Below are positions 8,731 to 17,126 of a stretch of DNA of 64,000 bases, one piece after another. The translations under genes were made by a program, and so were the position numbers. The DNA comes from Crossiella equi. GTDB lineage: Bacteria > Actinomycetota > Actinomycetes > Mycobacteriales > Pseudonocardiaceae. Where the stretch lies: positions 3,705,786-3,769,785 of the forward strand of contig NZ_JAGIOO010000001.1 in the NCBI RefSeq assembly GCF_017876755.1, in the 5' to 3' direction. The notes under the pieces were generated by a model, which was not told where the DNA came from, did not search any database, and saw nothing but the letters and a program-made list of their open reading frames with translations. Position 1 is the first letter of the stretch, and each line of letters starts with the position of its first letter.

Positions 8731-8741
8731 GGCTATCCTCA
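8723..8741. promoter_or_regulatory. IdeR/DmdR-type iron box
   Basis: TTAGGCATGGCTATCCTCA matches the actinobacterial iron-box consensus (TTAGGTTAGGCTAACCTAA) at 14 of 19 positions, including the TTAGG and GGCTA blocks. It covers the RNHCP start codon and ends 5 nt before the permease GTG. Binding of the Fe(II) repressor is inferred. Confidence 0.7.
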
Positions 8742-8745
8742 CCGG

Positions 8746-9792
8746 GTGACCACGGTCGAAGAGCGGCAGCGAGGGGCGACGGCGACGTCGTCCCGTGCTC
8801 GGTTGTCGCGCCCACTCGGTCTGCTCCTCGCCGTCGCGGTGCTGGGGGCTGTCTGTCTGCTCTCCATCATCGTCGGCAGCGTCGACCTCGGTGTCGGCGA
8901 GGTGCTGACCGCGTTGTTCCAGCCCGGCGGCGGCGAGTCGGAGGCCATCATCCGCGGCCTGCGCGTGCCCCGCACCGGGTTCGGGCTCGCCATCGGCGCG
9001 GCCCTGGGCCTGGCCGGGGCGCTCATGCAGGGGGTCACCCGCAACGCGCTCGCCGATCCCGGCATCCTCGGCGTCACCTCCGGCGCCGCCTTCGGGGTCA
9101 CGCTGTCCGTGCTGCTCGGCGGGGTCGCCTCCTTCTACGGCTACGTGTGGTTCGCCTTCGCCGGGGCCCTGGTGGCCACCGTCGTGGTGTTCACCCTCGG
9201 CAGCCTCGGCCGCGACGGGGCCCGGCCCGCCAAGCTCGCCCTGGCCGGGGCCGCGGTGTCGGCCATGCTCAACTCGGCGGTGTCGGCGGTGCTGCTCCTG
9301 GACGCGGCCACCCTCGACCGCTACCGGTTCTGGGCGGTCGGCGCGATCAGCGGCCAGGACCCCCGGGTGCTCTACCAGCTGCTGCCGTTCCTGGTCCTGG
9401 GCGCGGTGCTCGCGCTCGCGGTCAGCCCGGCCCTGAACAGCCTCGCGCTCGGTGAGGACGTGGCGCGTGCGCTCGGCCGCAACGTGCGGCTGATCCGGGT
9501 CGTCTCGGTCATCGCCATCACGCTGCTCGCCGGGGCGGCCACCGCCGCGTGCGGGCCGATGGTCTTCCTCGGGCTCGTCGTACCGCACATGGTCCGGCAG
9601 CTCACCGGCCCCGACCACCGGTGGGTGCTCGTCTACTCCATGGTCGTGGCGCCGGTCCTGCTGCTGGGCGCGGACATCCTCGGCCGGGTGCTGGCCCGCC
9701 CGGAGGAGCTGCACGTCGGCATCATCGTCGCCTTCCTCGGTGCCCCCTTCTTCATCGCGCTGGTCCGTCGCCAGCGCCTCCCGGAGCTGTGA
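8746..9792 (+). CDS. FecCD-family iron-siderophore ABC permease, first subunit
   Basis: 348 residues, with about nine or ten predicted helices, of the BtuC/FecCD permease family, which forms the membrane channel for ferric-siderophore import. Family-typical segments are LRVPRTGFGLAIGAALGLAG, GVTRNALADPGILGVTSGA and GPMVFLGLVVPHMVRQLTG. I chose GTG 8746 because it leaves a normal N-terminus; the longer open frame upstream runs through the RNHCP gene. It lies directly behind the iron box and has no clear Shine-Dalgarno. It is the first gene of an operon with a second permease (9796) and a binding lipoprotein (10821). Confidence 0.9.
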   Translation: MTTVEERQRGATATSSRARLSRPLGLLLAVAVLGAVCLLSIIVGSVDLGVGEVLTALFQPGGGESEAIIRGLRVPRTGFGLAIGAALGLAGALMQGVTRNALADPGILGVTSGAAFGVTLSVLLGGVASFYGYVWFAFAGALVATVVVFTLGSLGRDGARPAKLALAGAAVSAMLNSAVSAVLLLDAATLDRYRFWAVGAISGQDPRVLYQLLPFLVLGAVLALAVSPALNSLALGEDVARALGRNVRLIRVVSVIAITLLAGAATAACGPMVFLGLVVPHMVRQLTGPDHRWVLVYSMVVAPVLLLGADILGRVLARPEELHVGIIVAFLGAPFFIALVRRQRLPEL

Positions 9793-9795
9793 GTC

Positions 9796-10809
9796 GTGAC
9801 CGACACCCCCGTCAAGCTCGGCAACCGCGCACGCGTGTCGGTGACCACCTCCGTGCTGGCCGCCCTCGTGCTGCTCATGTTCTGCGTGAGCCTCGCGGTC
9901 GGCGAGTTCCAGCTCGGCCTCGGTGAGGTCGTCGCCGCGCTCGGCGGCATCGGCGACTACTCGACGCTGCTGGTGGTGCAGGAGCTGCGCCTGCCGCGCG
10001 CGCTGACCGGCCTGCTGGTGGGCCTGGCCTTCGGTGTCGCGGGCTCGCTGCTCCAGTCGCTGACCCGCAACCCGCTGGCCAGCCCGGACCTCATCGGCAT
10101 CACCGGCGGCGCGAACGTCGCGGTGGTGCTGGGCATCGCCTTCGGCCTGGGCAGCGGGCTCGGCGTGCCGCTGGTGGCGCTGATCGGCTCGCTCGGCTCG
10201 GCCTTCCTGGTGTACTCGCTGGCCTGGCAGCGCGGCACCACCGGCTACCGGATCGTGCTGGTCGGCATCGGCGTGCAGGCGCTGTGCACCGGCGCGGTGA
10301 GCTACCTGCTGCTGCGCATCGGCGTCTACGACGCGCAGGGTGCGATGGCCTGGCTCACCGGCACGCTCAACGCCCGCGACTTCGGCCACGTGGCGTGGAT
10401 CGGGATCGCGGTGGCGGTGCTGCTGCCGGCCGTGCTGCTGATGCGGCGCTGGCTGGACGCGCTGCAGTTCAACGACGACACCGCCACCGGCCTCGGGGTG
10501 CCGGTGCAGCGGGCCCGCCTCTGGGTGGGCGTGCTCGCCGTCGGGTTCGCCGCGGTGGCCACCGCCGCCGCCGGGCCCGTCGTGTTCGTCGCGCTGGTCT
10601 CCCCGCAGCTCGCGCTGCGGCTGTGCCGGAGCGCGACCCCGCCGGTGCTGGCCTCCGGGCTCGCCGGCGCCCTGCTGTTGCTCACGAGCGACCTCGTGGC
10701 CCGGACCCTGCTGCCGACCGAGCTCCCGGTCGGCGTGGTCACCGGGGTGCTCGGGGCGCCGTTCCTGTTGTGGTTGCTGGCAAGGGCGAACCGCGCCAAC
10801 GCCGGTTGA
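9796..10809 (+). CDS. FecCD-family iron-siderophore ABC permease, second subunit
   Basis: 337 residues, paralogous to the preceding gene, and expected to form the heterodimeric channel with it. Typical segments are QELRLPRALTGLLVGLAFGV, SLTRNPLASPDLIGITGGAN and a C-terminal TLLPTELPVGVVTGVLGAPF. The GTG start follows the first permease by 3 nt, so translation is probably coupled. The next gene, the binding lipoprotein, starts 11 nt after its stop. No ATPase gene follows, so the energising subunit must come from elsewhere. Confidence 0.9.
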   Translation: MTDTPVKLGNRARVSVTTSVLAALVLLMFCVSLAVGEFQLGLGEVVAALGGIGDYSTLLVVQELRLPRALTGLLVGLAFGVAGSLLQSLTRNPLASPDLIGITGGANVAVVLGIAFGLGSGLGVPLVALIGSLGSAFLVYSLAWQRGTTGYRIVLVGIGVQALCTGAVSYLLLRIGVYDAQGAMAWLTGTLNARDFGHVAWIGIAVAVLLPAVLLMRRWLDALQFNDDTATGLGVPVQRARLWVGVLAVGFAAVATAAAGPVVFVALVSPQLALRLCRSATPPVLASGLAGALLLLTSDLVARTLLPTELPVGVVTGVLGAPFLLWLLARANRANAG

Positions 10810-10820
10810 AAGGAAAGATC

Positions 10821-11810
10821 ATGTTCGCAAGCACCGCGCTCACGCGCCGCCGTCTCCTCCGTGCGGGCGCGGCCCTGGCCACCGCCTCGCTGCTCGCCGC
10901 CTGCGGTGCCGGTGGCGCGTCCGGCGGTGGCTCGTGGGAGTTCACCGACGACCGGGGCGAGAAGATCAGCCTGCCCGCCAAGCCGACCCGGATCGTCGCC
11001 CAGTCCGCCGCCGCGGGCACGCTGTGGGACTTCGGGGTCAAGGTCACCGGTGTGTTCGGCCCGCAGAAGCTGGCCGACGGGCGCCCGGACCCGCAGATCG
11101 GCGGCGTCGACCTGAACTCCACGCAGTCGGTCGGCCAGGTCTACGGCGAGTTCAACCTCGAGAAGTTCGCCTCGCTGCGGCCCGAGCTGACCATCACCAC
11201 GATGTTCGACGACACGCTCTGGTACGTGCCGGACACCGCCAAGGACAAGGTCAAGCCGATCGCGGGCATCAAGGTCGGGCAGAAGACCGTGCCGGAGGTG
11301 CTGACCAGGTTCGCGGCGCTGGCCGAGGCGCTCGGCGCGGACCTGAGGAGCCCGGCGCTCACGCAGGCCAAGGCCGACTTCGAGAAGGCCGAGGCGGCGC
11401 TGCGGGACGCGGCCAAGGCCAAGCCGGGCCTGAAGGTGCTGGTGGTCTCCGCGACCAAGGACGCGCTCTACATCGTGCGCCCGCAGGAGTCGATCGACCT
11501 GAAGTACTTCCGCACCCTGGGCCTGGACGTGGTCGAGCCCACGCAGGGCAAGGACTACTTCCAGCAGGTGAGCTGGGAGCAGGTCAAGGAGTTCCCGGCC
11601 GACCTGGTGCTGGTGGACAACCGCGAGGCGCAGGCCCTGACGCCCGCGCAGATGGCCGAGGTGGCCACCTGGAAGCTGCACCCGGCCGTGCAGGCCGACC
11701 AGGTGGGCCCGTGGGCGGCCGCCGCGCCGAACAGCTACCAGGCCTACACCAAGGTCATGAACGACCTCGCCGACCTGGTGCGGCGCTCGCGCACCGACGT
11801 GGTGAACTGA
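10821..11810 (+). CDS. Iron-siderophore ABC transporter substrate-binding lipoprotein
   Basis: 329 residues of the FecB/FhuD periplasmic-binding family, expected to be anchored outside the membrane and to hand ferric siderophore to the two permeases. The N-terminus has TRRRLLRAG (possible Tat signal) followed by a lipobox LLAAC with lipidated Cys about 28. The mature protein begins WEFTDDRGEKISLPAKPTRIV, the usual start of this family, and continues with WDFGVKVTGVFGP. ATG 10821 is preceded by AAAGGAAAG at good spacing. A strong hairpin 15 nt after the stop ends the operon. Confidence 0.9.
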   Translation: MFASTALTRRRLLRAGAALATASLLAACGAGGASGGGSWEFTDDRGEKISLPAKPTRIVAQSAAAGTLWDFGVKVTGVFGPQKLADGRPDPQIGGVDLNSTQSVGQVYGEFNLEKFASLRPELTITTMFDDTLWYVPDTAKDKVKPIAGIKVGQKTVPEVLTRFAALAEALGADLRSPALTQAKADFEKAEAALRDAAKAKPGLKVLVVSATKDALYIVRPQESIDLKYFRTLGLDVVEPTQGKDYFQQVSWEQVKEFPADLVLVDNREAQALTPAQMAEVATWKLHPAVQADQVGPWAAAAPNSYQAYTKVMNDLADLVRRSRTDVVN

Positions 11811-11825
11811 CCTGGCACCAACGGG

Positions 11826-11856
11826 AACGGGGCTGTCCACTGTGGACAGCCCCGTT
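11826..11856. terminator. Shared hairpin terminator, siderophore operon / lipase
   Basis: Perfect inverted repeat AACGGGGCTGTCCAC / GTGGACAGCCCCGTT between two convergent genes, with almost no loop. Its core is one of the five GTCCACWGTGGAC palindromes. It could serve both directions; no T-run follows. Confidence 0.75.
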
Positions 11857-11863
11857 CGTCGTC

Positions 11864-13075
11864 TCAGCAGGAGGACCCGGCGGGCACCCCGGCGAAGCGG
11901 GACTTGAACCAGTCCACCGTCATCGGCACGCCCGCGACGTTGCCGAGGATGTGCTCGGTGAGCGGGATGGTGCGCCACTCCACGGTCGCCCCGCGCGCGC
12001 AGTAGTCGCCGAGCAGGGGCTTGGCGATGCGGTGCGGGATGATGTTGTCGAAGGAGCCGTGGAAGAGCAGCACCGGCGCGGTGGGCTTGCGGCTGCCCGG
12101 CACGTCCGCGGCCAGGCGGGCCTGCCAGCGCGGGTCCTTGATCGGGTCGGGTACCGCGGCCAGGTCCTGGAGCCTCTTGAACGCGCCGGTGACGATCAGC
12201 GTGCCCACGACGCACTCGGTGCGCTGCTTGGCGATCAGCTTGCGCCCGGCCTCGTTGATGAACTCCTCGGGCAGGTCCTGGTAGGCGGCGATGTGCCCGG
12301 AGATCGCGCTGACCATCAGCGCGGAGAACGGCCCGCCGTCGATCACCGGGAACAGCTCGCGCAGGTCGCGCGGCACACCCCCGGCGGAGACGCCCACCAC
12401 GGGGAGCTCCGGCGCGTAGGAGGGCGCCAGCTCCCCGGCGAACGCGGCGGCCTGGCCGCCCTGTGAGTAGCCGTAGATGCCGACCGGGCTGTCCGCGAGC
12501 TCGGTGCCGGGCGTCTTCTTCGCCGCCCGCGCGGCGTCCAGCATCGCGTACCCGGCGACCGGGCCGACCGCGTAGGTGTGCGGACCGGCCACCCCCAGGC
12601 CCTGGTAGTCGGTGATGACCAGGCCGAACCCGGCGAGCAGGAACTGGCCGATGAGCGCGACCTCGTTCTCCGTGCCGGTGCGCATCTTGTACGAGGGCGC
12701 GCAGGTCTCGTGCAGGCCGTGCGAGCCGACCGCGTAGCTCACCAGCGGCCGGGGCTTGCCGGTGGCCGGGGTTTGCGGCAGCAGCACGGTGCCGGAGACC
12801 GCGATCGGCTCGCCGGTGGCCGAGGTGGAGCGGTAGAGGATCTGCCAGGCCGCGACCGGCACCTCCAGACCGAGCACGGTGACCTTGACCTGACGGGACC
12901 GCAGCAGGTCACCGGCCTTGCCGGGCAGCGGCGAGGGCGGAGCGTAGAAGGGGTCCGCCGAGGGCAGGGGAACACCGGCGGGCGCGGCGGGGGCGGCCTG
13001 GGCGGTGGCGGGCAGGGCGGCCAGCACGAGCACGGTCAGCAGACCGGCGCCGAGTGACCGAAGGCGGGAAGACAC
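11864..13075 (-). CDS. Secreted lipase (LIP family, alpha/beta hydrolase)
   Basis: 403 residues with a Sec signal (LLTVLVLAALPATAQAAPA, cleavage near residue 28) and the secretory lipase fold. The nucleophile elbow is GYSQGG (Ser about 204), HGSFDNIIP gives the acid and TEHILG the histidine near the C-terminus. Cys125, a mid-protein Cys, and the C-terminal SSC may form disulfides. It probably hydrolyses esters or lipids outside the cell. GTG 13075 has AAGGAGG upstream at ideal spacing. It is divergent from a TetR gene with a palindrome between them, so local control is likely. Confidence 0.85.
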   Translation of the reverse strand: MSSRLRSLGAGLLTVLVLAALPATAQAAPAAPAGVPLPSADPFYAPPSPLPGKAGDLLRSRQVKVTVLGLEVPVAAWQILYRSTSATGEPIAVSGTVLLPQTPATGKPRPLVSYAVGSHGLHETCAPSYKMRTGTENEVALIGQFLLAGFGLVITDYQGLGVAGPHTYAVGPVAGYAMLDAARAAKKTPGTELADSPVGIYGYSQGGQAAAFAGELAPSYAPELPVVGVSAGGVPRDLRELFPVIDGGPFSALMVSAISGHIAAYQDLPEEFINEAGRKLIAKQRTECVVGTLIVTGAFKRLQDLAAVPDPIKDPRWQARLAADVPGSRKPTAPVLLFHGSFDNIIPHRIAKPLLGDYCARGATVEWRTIPLTEHILGNVAGVPMTVDWFKSRFAGVPAGSSC

Positions 13076-13148
13076 GAGCGACCTCCTTGGGGCGCGCTCT
13101 GGTAATCGAGGTTTTCACACGTTAGGCCGTCCGGACCAGATGTGGCAA

Positions 13149-13160
13149 TGGTCATGACCA
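13149..13160. promoter_or_regulatory. Candidate TetR operator
   Basis: TGGTCATGACCA, a perfect 12-bp palindrome in the 126-bp gap between the divergent lipase and TetR genes. Position and symmetry fit an autoregulatory operator; binding is inferred. Confidence 0.5.
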
Positions 13161-13201
13161 CTTGACCTTCGTGGACCCCCCGAACGACCTACGCTGGAGG
13201 T

Positions 13202-13846
13202 ATGGGCCACGAGACGGGGACGGCCGCGCGGATCTACCGCGGCATGCGTCCCGAACAGCGCAAGGCCGACCGCAGGGCGCGGCTGGTCGAGGCGGCGCTG
13301 GAGCTGTTCACCACCGCCGGCTACCACGGCACGCGCATCGAGCAGCTGTGCACGCACGCCGGGGTCTCCACGCGGAACTTCTACGAGGAGTTCCCGAACA
13401 AGGAGGCCCTGCTGCTCAGCCTGCACAACGACATCAACGCGATCGCGCTCAACCACGTGGTGAACGGCCTGCGCTCGCTGCCGGACTCGGCCACCCCGGC
13501 CGAGCGAATCGGCACGCTGCTGGACGTGTTCATGGCCGACATCACCGCCGACCCCCGGCGCCCCCGGGTGGCCTACGTGGAGGCGGTCGCGGTCAGCCCG
13601 GCCATGGAGCGGCAGCACCAGCGCTGGGTGGGCGAGTGGGCCACGCTGATCGAGGGCGAGGCGGCACGCGCGGCCAAGCGCGGGCAGGCCCCGGAGCGGG
13701 ACTACCACCTGATCGCGACGGCGCTGGTCGGGGCGGTCACCGGGCTGCTGCGCGAGTGGCAGGCCGCGGCCAAGCCGATGCCCGCCGAACAGGTCACCGC
13801 GACCATGCGGCACATCATGGTCGCGGCCATCACGCACCCGGGCTGA
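13202..13846 (+). CDS. TetR/AcrR-family regulator
   Basis: 214 residues. The N-terminal HTH is typical: RARLVEAALELFTTAGYHGT then IEQLCTHAGVSTRNFYEEFPNKEALL (about 28-75). The C-terminal all-helical ligand domain does not identify an inducer. ATG 13202 lies 6 nt after TACGCT, a -10-like hexamer, and GGAGG is too close to act as a ribosome site, so translation may be leaderless. It is divergent from the lipase gene, which is its most likely target together with itself. Confidence 0.9.
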   Translation: MGHETGTAARIYRGMRPEQRKADRRARLVEAALELFTTAGYHGTRIEQLCTHAGVSTRNFYEEFPNKEALLLSLHNDINAIALNHVVNGLRSLPDSATPAERIGTLLDVFMADITADPRRPRVAYVEAVAVSPAMERQHQRWVGEWATLIEGEAARAAKRGQAPERDYHLIATALVGAVTGLLREWQAAAKPMPAEQVTATMRHIMVAAITHPG

Positions 13847-13851
13847 GCCGG

Positions 13852-14307
13852 TCAGACGCTGAAGTCCAGGCGGTACTTCACGCTGTCGTTGTCGGGGAAT
13901 ACGATCGTGCCTTCCCCCTCGGCGCCCTTGAACCGGCCGGTACCGCCCACGACGACCTGCTTGTGCACGTTGTCGCTGCCGAGCGTGCGCTTGACCAGCG
14001 CGGTGGTGTGCAGCTCGGCGTCGTCCTTGAACCGGTAGACGTGCAGGCACTGCGCCTCGACCACCGGCGGCAGGGCCAGCTCGACGCCGACCACGGTGCA
14101 GCTGATGGTCAGCCCGCCCGCCTCGGTGCCGTCGGTGTTGGCCAGCTCGGAGCGCACGGCGTAGCTCGCGCCGGGCACCGGCAGGTCGGCCAGGGTGATC
14201 AGCTTCCGCTTGGCGGTGAACTCCAGCACGGTGGCCGGGGCCGCGGCGGCCGACGGGACGACGGTGGTGGCGGCGAGCAAGGCGGCGAGGGCAACGGTTC
14301 GGCGCAT
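13852..14307 (-). CDS. Secreted AOC-barrel-like small protein
   Basis: 151 residues with a signal peptide (RRTVALAALLAATTVVPSAA). The mature part has features of the allene-oxide-cyclase/dirigent-like barrel seen in many secreted actinobacterial proteins: VLEFTAKRKLITLADLPVPG near the N-terminus and VVGGTGRFKGAEGEGTIVF near the end. The fold suggests binding of a small hydrophobic molecule; no reaction can be assigned. It ends 5 bp from the converging TetR gene and starts 11 bp downstream of the DUF998 gene stop, so those two may be co-transcribed. Confidence 0.7.
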   Translation of the reverse strand: MRRTVALAALLAATTVVPSAAAAPATVLEFTAKRKLITLADLPVPGASYAVRSELANTDGTEAGGLTISCTVVGVELALPPVVEAQCLHVYRFKDDAELHTTALVKRTLGSDNVHKQVVVGGTGRFKGAEGEGTIVFPDNDSVKYRLDFSV

Positions 14308-14318
14308 GCCCCCGCACG

Positions 14319-15044
14319 CTAGCCGTCCACAGTGGACCCCACCACGGGTTCGCCCCGGACGGGTAAGGGTTCGCGCGGTGGTGACGGCGCCGGTCGCGCG
14401 GAGTGACGGAGCACGCGCCAGGTGAGCACCACCAGCAGGACCACGTGGGCGGCGAGCAACAGCCGTTCGGCGGCACCGCTGTAACCGCGTTCGCCGAGCA
14501 GCCACAGCGGCCGGTCCACCGGGACGAAGGTGGCCAGGAACGCCCCGACCCCGGTGAGCCCGGCCCAGGCCAGCACGCGCAGCGGGGTGCTCAGCCGTCC
14601 CCACCGCGGGTCGCCGCGGAACCGGGTGGCCAGCAGCAGCCCGGCCACCGGCAGGGCGAGGAACCCCAGGGCCGCCGAGTACCGGTGCACGGCGCCGTAG
14701 AGGGTGATGGGCTCGTGCACCGGCTCCATCGGGAAGACCGCCGCGAGCAGCAGCCCGGCCGCCCACACCACGAGCAGCCAGGCCGCGCTCCGGCACCCGG
14801 GCGCGGCTGCCCCGACCAGCGCCCCGGCCAGGGCGAGCGACCCGGAGGCGGCGGCCAGCAGGCACACCCCGACCAGCCGCGCGCCCTGCTCGGTGAAGAT
14901 GAGCTCGCTGAAGGTGGACCGGATCGGGTTGAGCTGCCCGAGGTGCCCGAGGTCGACGAACAGCGCGAGGCCGGTCGCGCAGGAGAGCAGGGTCAGAGCG
15001 GTCACGGCCAGGGCCCGGGTGAGCAGGCGCAGCGTGGGATCCAT
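14319..15044 (-). CDS. DUF998 membrane protein
   Basis: 241 residues with about six hydrophobic segments and the DUF998 pattern: ALFVDLGHLGQLNPIRSTFSELIF at the first loop, FPMEPVHEPITLYGAVHRYSA in the middle, and GERGYSGAAERLLLAAHV near the end. DUF998 proteins are polytopic membrane proteins of unknown role. The last codons lie in a GTCCACAGTGGAC palindrome. It is divergent from the histidine kinase gene (151-bp gap). Confidence 0.8.
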   Translation of the reverse strand: MDPTLRLLTRALAVTALTLLSCATGLALFVDLGHLGQLNPIRSTFSELIFTEQGARLVGVCLLAAASGSLALAGALVGAAAPGCRSAAWLLVVWAAGLLLAAVFPMEPVHEPITLYGAVHRYSAALGFLALPVAGLLLATRFRGDPRWGRLSTPLRVLAWAGLTGVGAFLATFVPVDRPLWLLGERGYSGAAERLLLAAHVVLLVVLTWRVLRHSARPAPSPPREPLPVRGEPVVGSTVDG

Positions 15045-15195
15045 GCGGAGAACCCTGCCGAGGCCGCGCTGGCACGTCGTCACTCCTGGGAACCGGCTCC
15101 GGCCTCCCCCCTGCGTTCTAGCCCCAGGGGTGGAGCTGGGAAGCCACCCCGCCGGTTGACGAGCTCCGGGGCCCTGGGGCTCTAGCGTCGACCCC

Positions 15196-16443
15196 ATGAG
15201 GGAACAGCTGCTGGCGGTGTGGGGCCTGCTGGTCCGCGACCGGGACGCCGACTGGGGCCCGCCGGTGCCACTGCTGCCCGGGCCGAGGGCGGTGCGGCTG
15301 GCCGTGGCCCTGGTCAGCACGGTCCCGCTGACCTGGATGCTCGCGCTGACCTGGGGCGAGGCGGTCAACCCGATGGCCGGTGGCCTGCTCGTGCTGGCGC
15401 ACCTGCTGCCCTGGGTGCTGTCCCACCGCCGCCCGCTCACCGCGTGGCGCCTGGTCCTCGCGGTGCTGGTCCTGTTGGCGGTGCTGCCCCTGGTGGTGGA
15501 CCTGCCGCGCGTGCTGCCCGGTGCGCCCCCGGTGGAACGGCCGTGGTCGGTCGGGGCACTGGCCCTGGTCCCGCCGCTGTTCGCGGCCGCCGCGCGGGCC
15601 CCGCGCGACCGCCGGGTGCCGCTGACCGCGTGCACGGTGGCCGCGGTGGCGCTGGCCTCGGCCCTGCCCGCGGCCGGGCTGCCGGACTCGCCCATCCCGG
15701 TGTTCCTGGCGGCAGCGGTCCTGGTCCTGGCGTTCTCCCGGGCCCGGGAGCGCAGCACGGCCAGCGAGCTCGCCTGGGTGAGCACCGCGATGGCGGCCGA
15801 GCAGGCCAAGACCGCGGTGCTGGCCGAGCGGTCCCGGATCGCGCGCGAGCTGCACGACGTGATCGCGCACCACCTGTCGATGATCGCGGTACGCACGGAC
15901 TCCGCGCCCTACCGGCTGTCCATTTCGGACGCGGCGGTGCGGACCGAGCTGGCCGAGCTGGGCGCGGCGGCCCGCCAGGCGCTGCACGAGACCCGCGGCC
16001 TGCTGGGCGTGCTGCGCGAGGAGTCCACCGCCCCCGAGCGCGCACCCCAGCCCACCCTGGCCGACCTGCCCGCCCTGGTCGCGGAGAGCACCGCCGCGGG
16101 CGCCCGGGTGAGCCTGCTGGTGGAGGGCACTCCGGGCCCGCTGGGCGCGGCGGCGCAGCTCGCCGTCTACCGGGTGGTCCAGGAGGCGCTGAGCAACGCG
16201 CGCCGCCACTCCCCCGGCGCCCCGGTCCAGGTGTGGCTGCGCCACCTCGGGGACGTGCTGCACCTGGTGGTGGAGAACGACCCGGGCACCGCGCCCCCGG
16301 CGGGCTCGGGCCCGGGCAACGGCCTGACCGGCATGCGCGAGCGGGTCACCGTGGTGGGCGGCACGTTCACCGCCCAGGCGCGGCAGGATGGCGGCTACGC
16401 GGTCCGGGCGACGATCCCGGTGCGGGGTGAGGGGGCGACGTGA
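15196..16443 (+). CDS. Sensor histidine kinase (HisKA_3 / NarX-LytS type)
   Basis: 415 residues. Several N-terminal membrane helices (about 30-180) are followed by a dimerisation helix with RIARELHDVIAHHLSMIAVR, phospho-acceptor His about 220, and an HATPase_c domain with VVQEALSNARRHS (N-box) and GNGLTGMRERV (G-box). It partners the response regulator, whose GTG start overlaps this stop by 4 nt. The signal is unknown. ATG 15196 lies 7 nt after TAGCGT, so the mRNA may be leaderless. Confidence 0.9.
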   Translation: MREQLLAVWGLLVRDRDADWGPPVPLLPGPRAVRLAVALVSTVPLTWMLALTWGEAVNPMAGGLLVLAHLLPWVLSHRRPLTAWRLVLAVLVLLAVLPLVVDLPRVLPGAPPVERPWSVGALALVPPLFAAAARAPRDRRVPLTACTVAAVALASALPAAGLPDSPIPVFLAAAVLVLAFSRARERSTASELAWVSTAMAAEQAKTAVLAERSRIARELHDVIAHHLSMIAVRTDSAPYRLSISDAAVRTELAELGAAARQALHETRGLLGVLREESTAPERAPQPTLADLPALVAESTAAGARVSLLVEGTPGPLGAAAQLAVYRVVQEALSNARRHSPGAPVQVWLRHLGDVLHLVVENDPGTAPPAGSGPGNGLTGMRERVTVVGGTFTAQARQDGGYAVRATIPVRGEGAT

Positions 16444-17114
16444 TCCGGGTGTTCGTGGTGGACGACCAGGCCATGGTCCGGGAGAGCTTCGCGGCCCTGC
16501 TCGCCGCCCAGGACGGCATGTCGGTGGTGGGCACGGCGGGGGACGGCCGGGAGGCCCTGACCGCGATCCGGGCGCTGGACCCGCCGCCGGACGTGGTGCT
16601 GATGGACATCCGCATGCCGGTCCTGGACGGCCTGGAGACCACGCGCCTGCTGCTCGCCGACGAGTCCACAGTGGACAGAACGCGGGTGCTGGTGCTGACG
16701 ACCTTCGACCTGGACGACTACGTGTTCGAGGCGCTGCGCGCGGGCGCCAGCGGTTTCCTGCTCAAGGACGCCCCGGCCGCCGAACTGGTCAACGCGATCC
16801 GCGTGGTCGCCAGGGGCGAGGCCCTGCTGGCCCCCGCGGTGACCCGGACGCTGATCGCCGAGTTCGTGCGCAGCCGCCCCGCTCCTCGGGCCCGCCCGGA
16901 CCGCCTGGCCGCCCTGACCAACCGGGAGACCGAGGTGCTCACCCTGGTCGCGCGCGGCCTGTCCAACCCGGAGATCGCGGTGGAGCTGGTGCTCTCCGAG
17001 CAGACGGTCAAGACGCACATCAACCGCATCCTGGCGAAGCTGGCGGTGCGGGACCGGGCCCAGGCGATCGTGCTGGCCTACGAGACCGGTCTGGTCCGCA
17101 CCGGCCAGGCCTGA
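16440..17114 (+). CDS. NarL/FixJ-family response regulator
   Basis: 224 residues. Receiver domain about 1-120 with acidic pocket DD (8-9), phospho-acceptor Asp56 in VLMDIRMP, and Lys in FLLKDAP. C-terminal LuxR HTH: LTNRETEVLTLVARGLSNPE then EQTVKTHINRILAKLAVRDR. It starts at GTG 16440 with a GTGA overlap with the kinase, so the two form an operon and a two-component pair. Targets are unknown. A GTCCACAGTGGAC palindrome lies inside its coding sequence (16664-16676). It converges with the DAHP synthase gene over only 12 bp. Confidence 0.92.
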   Translation: MIRVFVVDDQAMVRESFAALLAAQDGMSVVGTAGDGREALTAIRALDPPPDVVLMDIRMPVLDGLETTRLLLADESTVDRTRVLVLTTFDLDDYVFEALRAGASGFLLKDAPAAELVNAIRVVARGEALLAPAVTRTLIAEFVRSRPAPRARPDRLAALTNRETEVLTLVARGLSNPEIAVELVLSEQTVKTHINRILAKLAVRDRAQAIVLAYETGLVRTGQA

Positions 17115-17126
17115 GCCGGACCTGAG

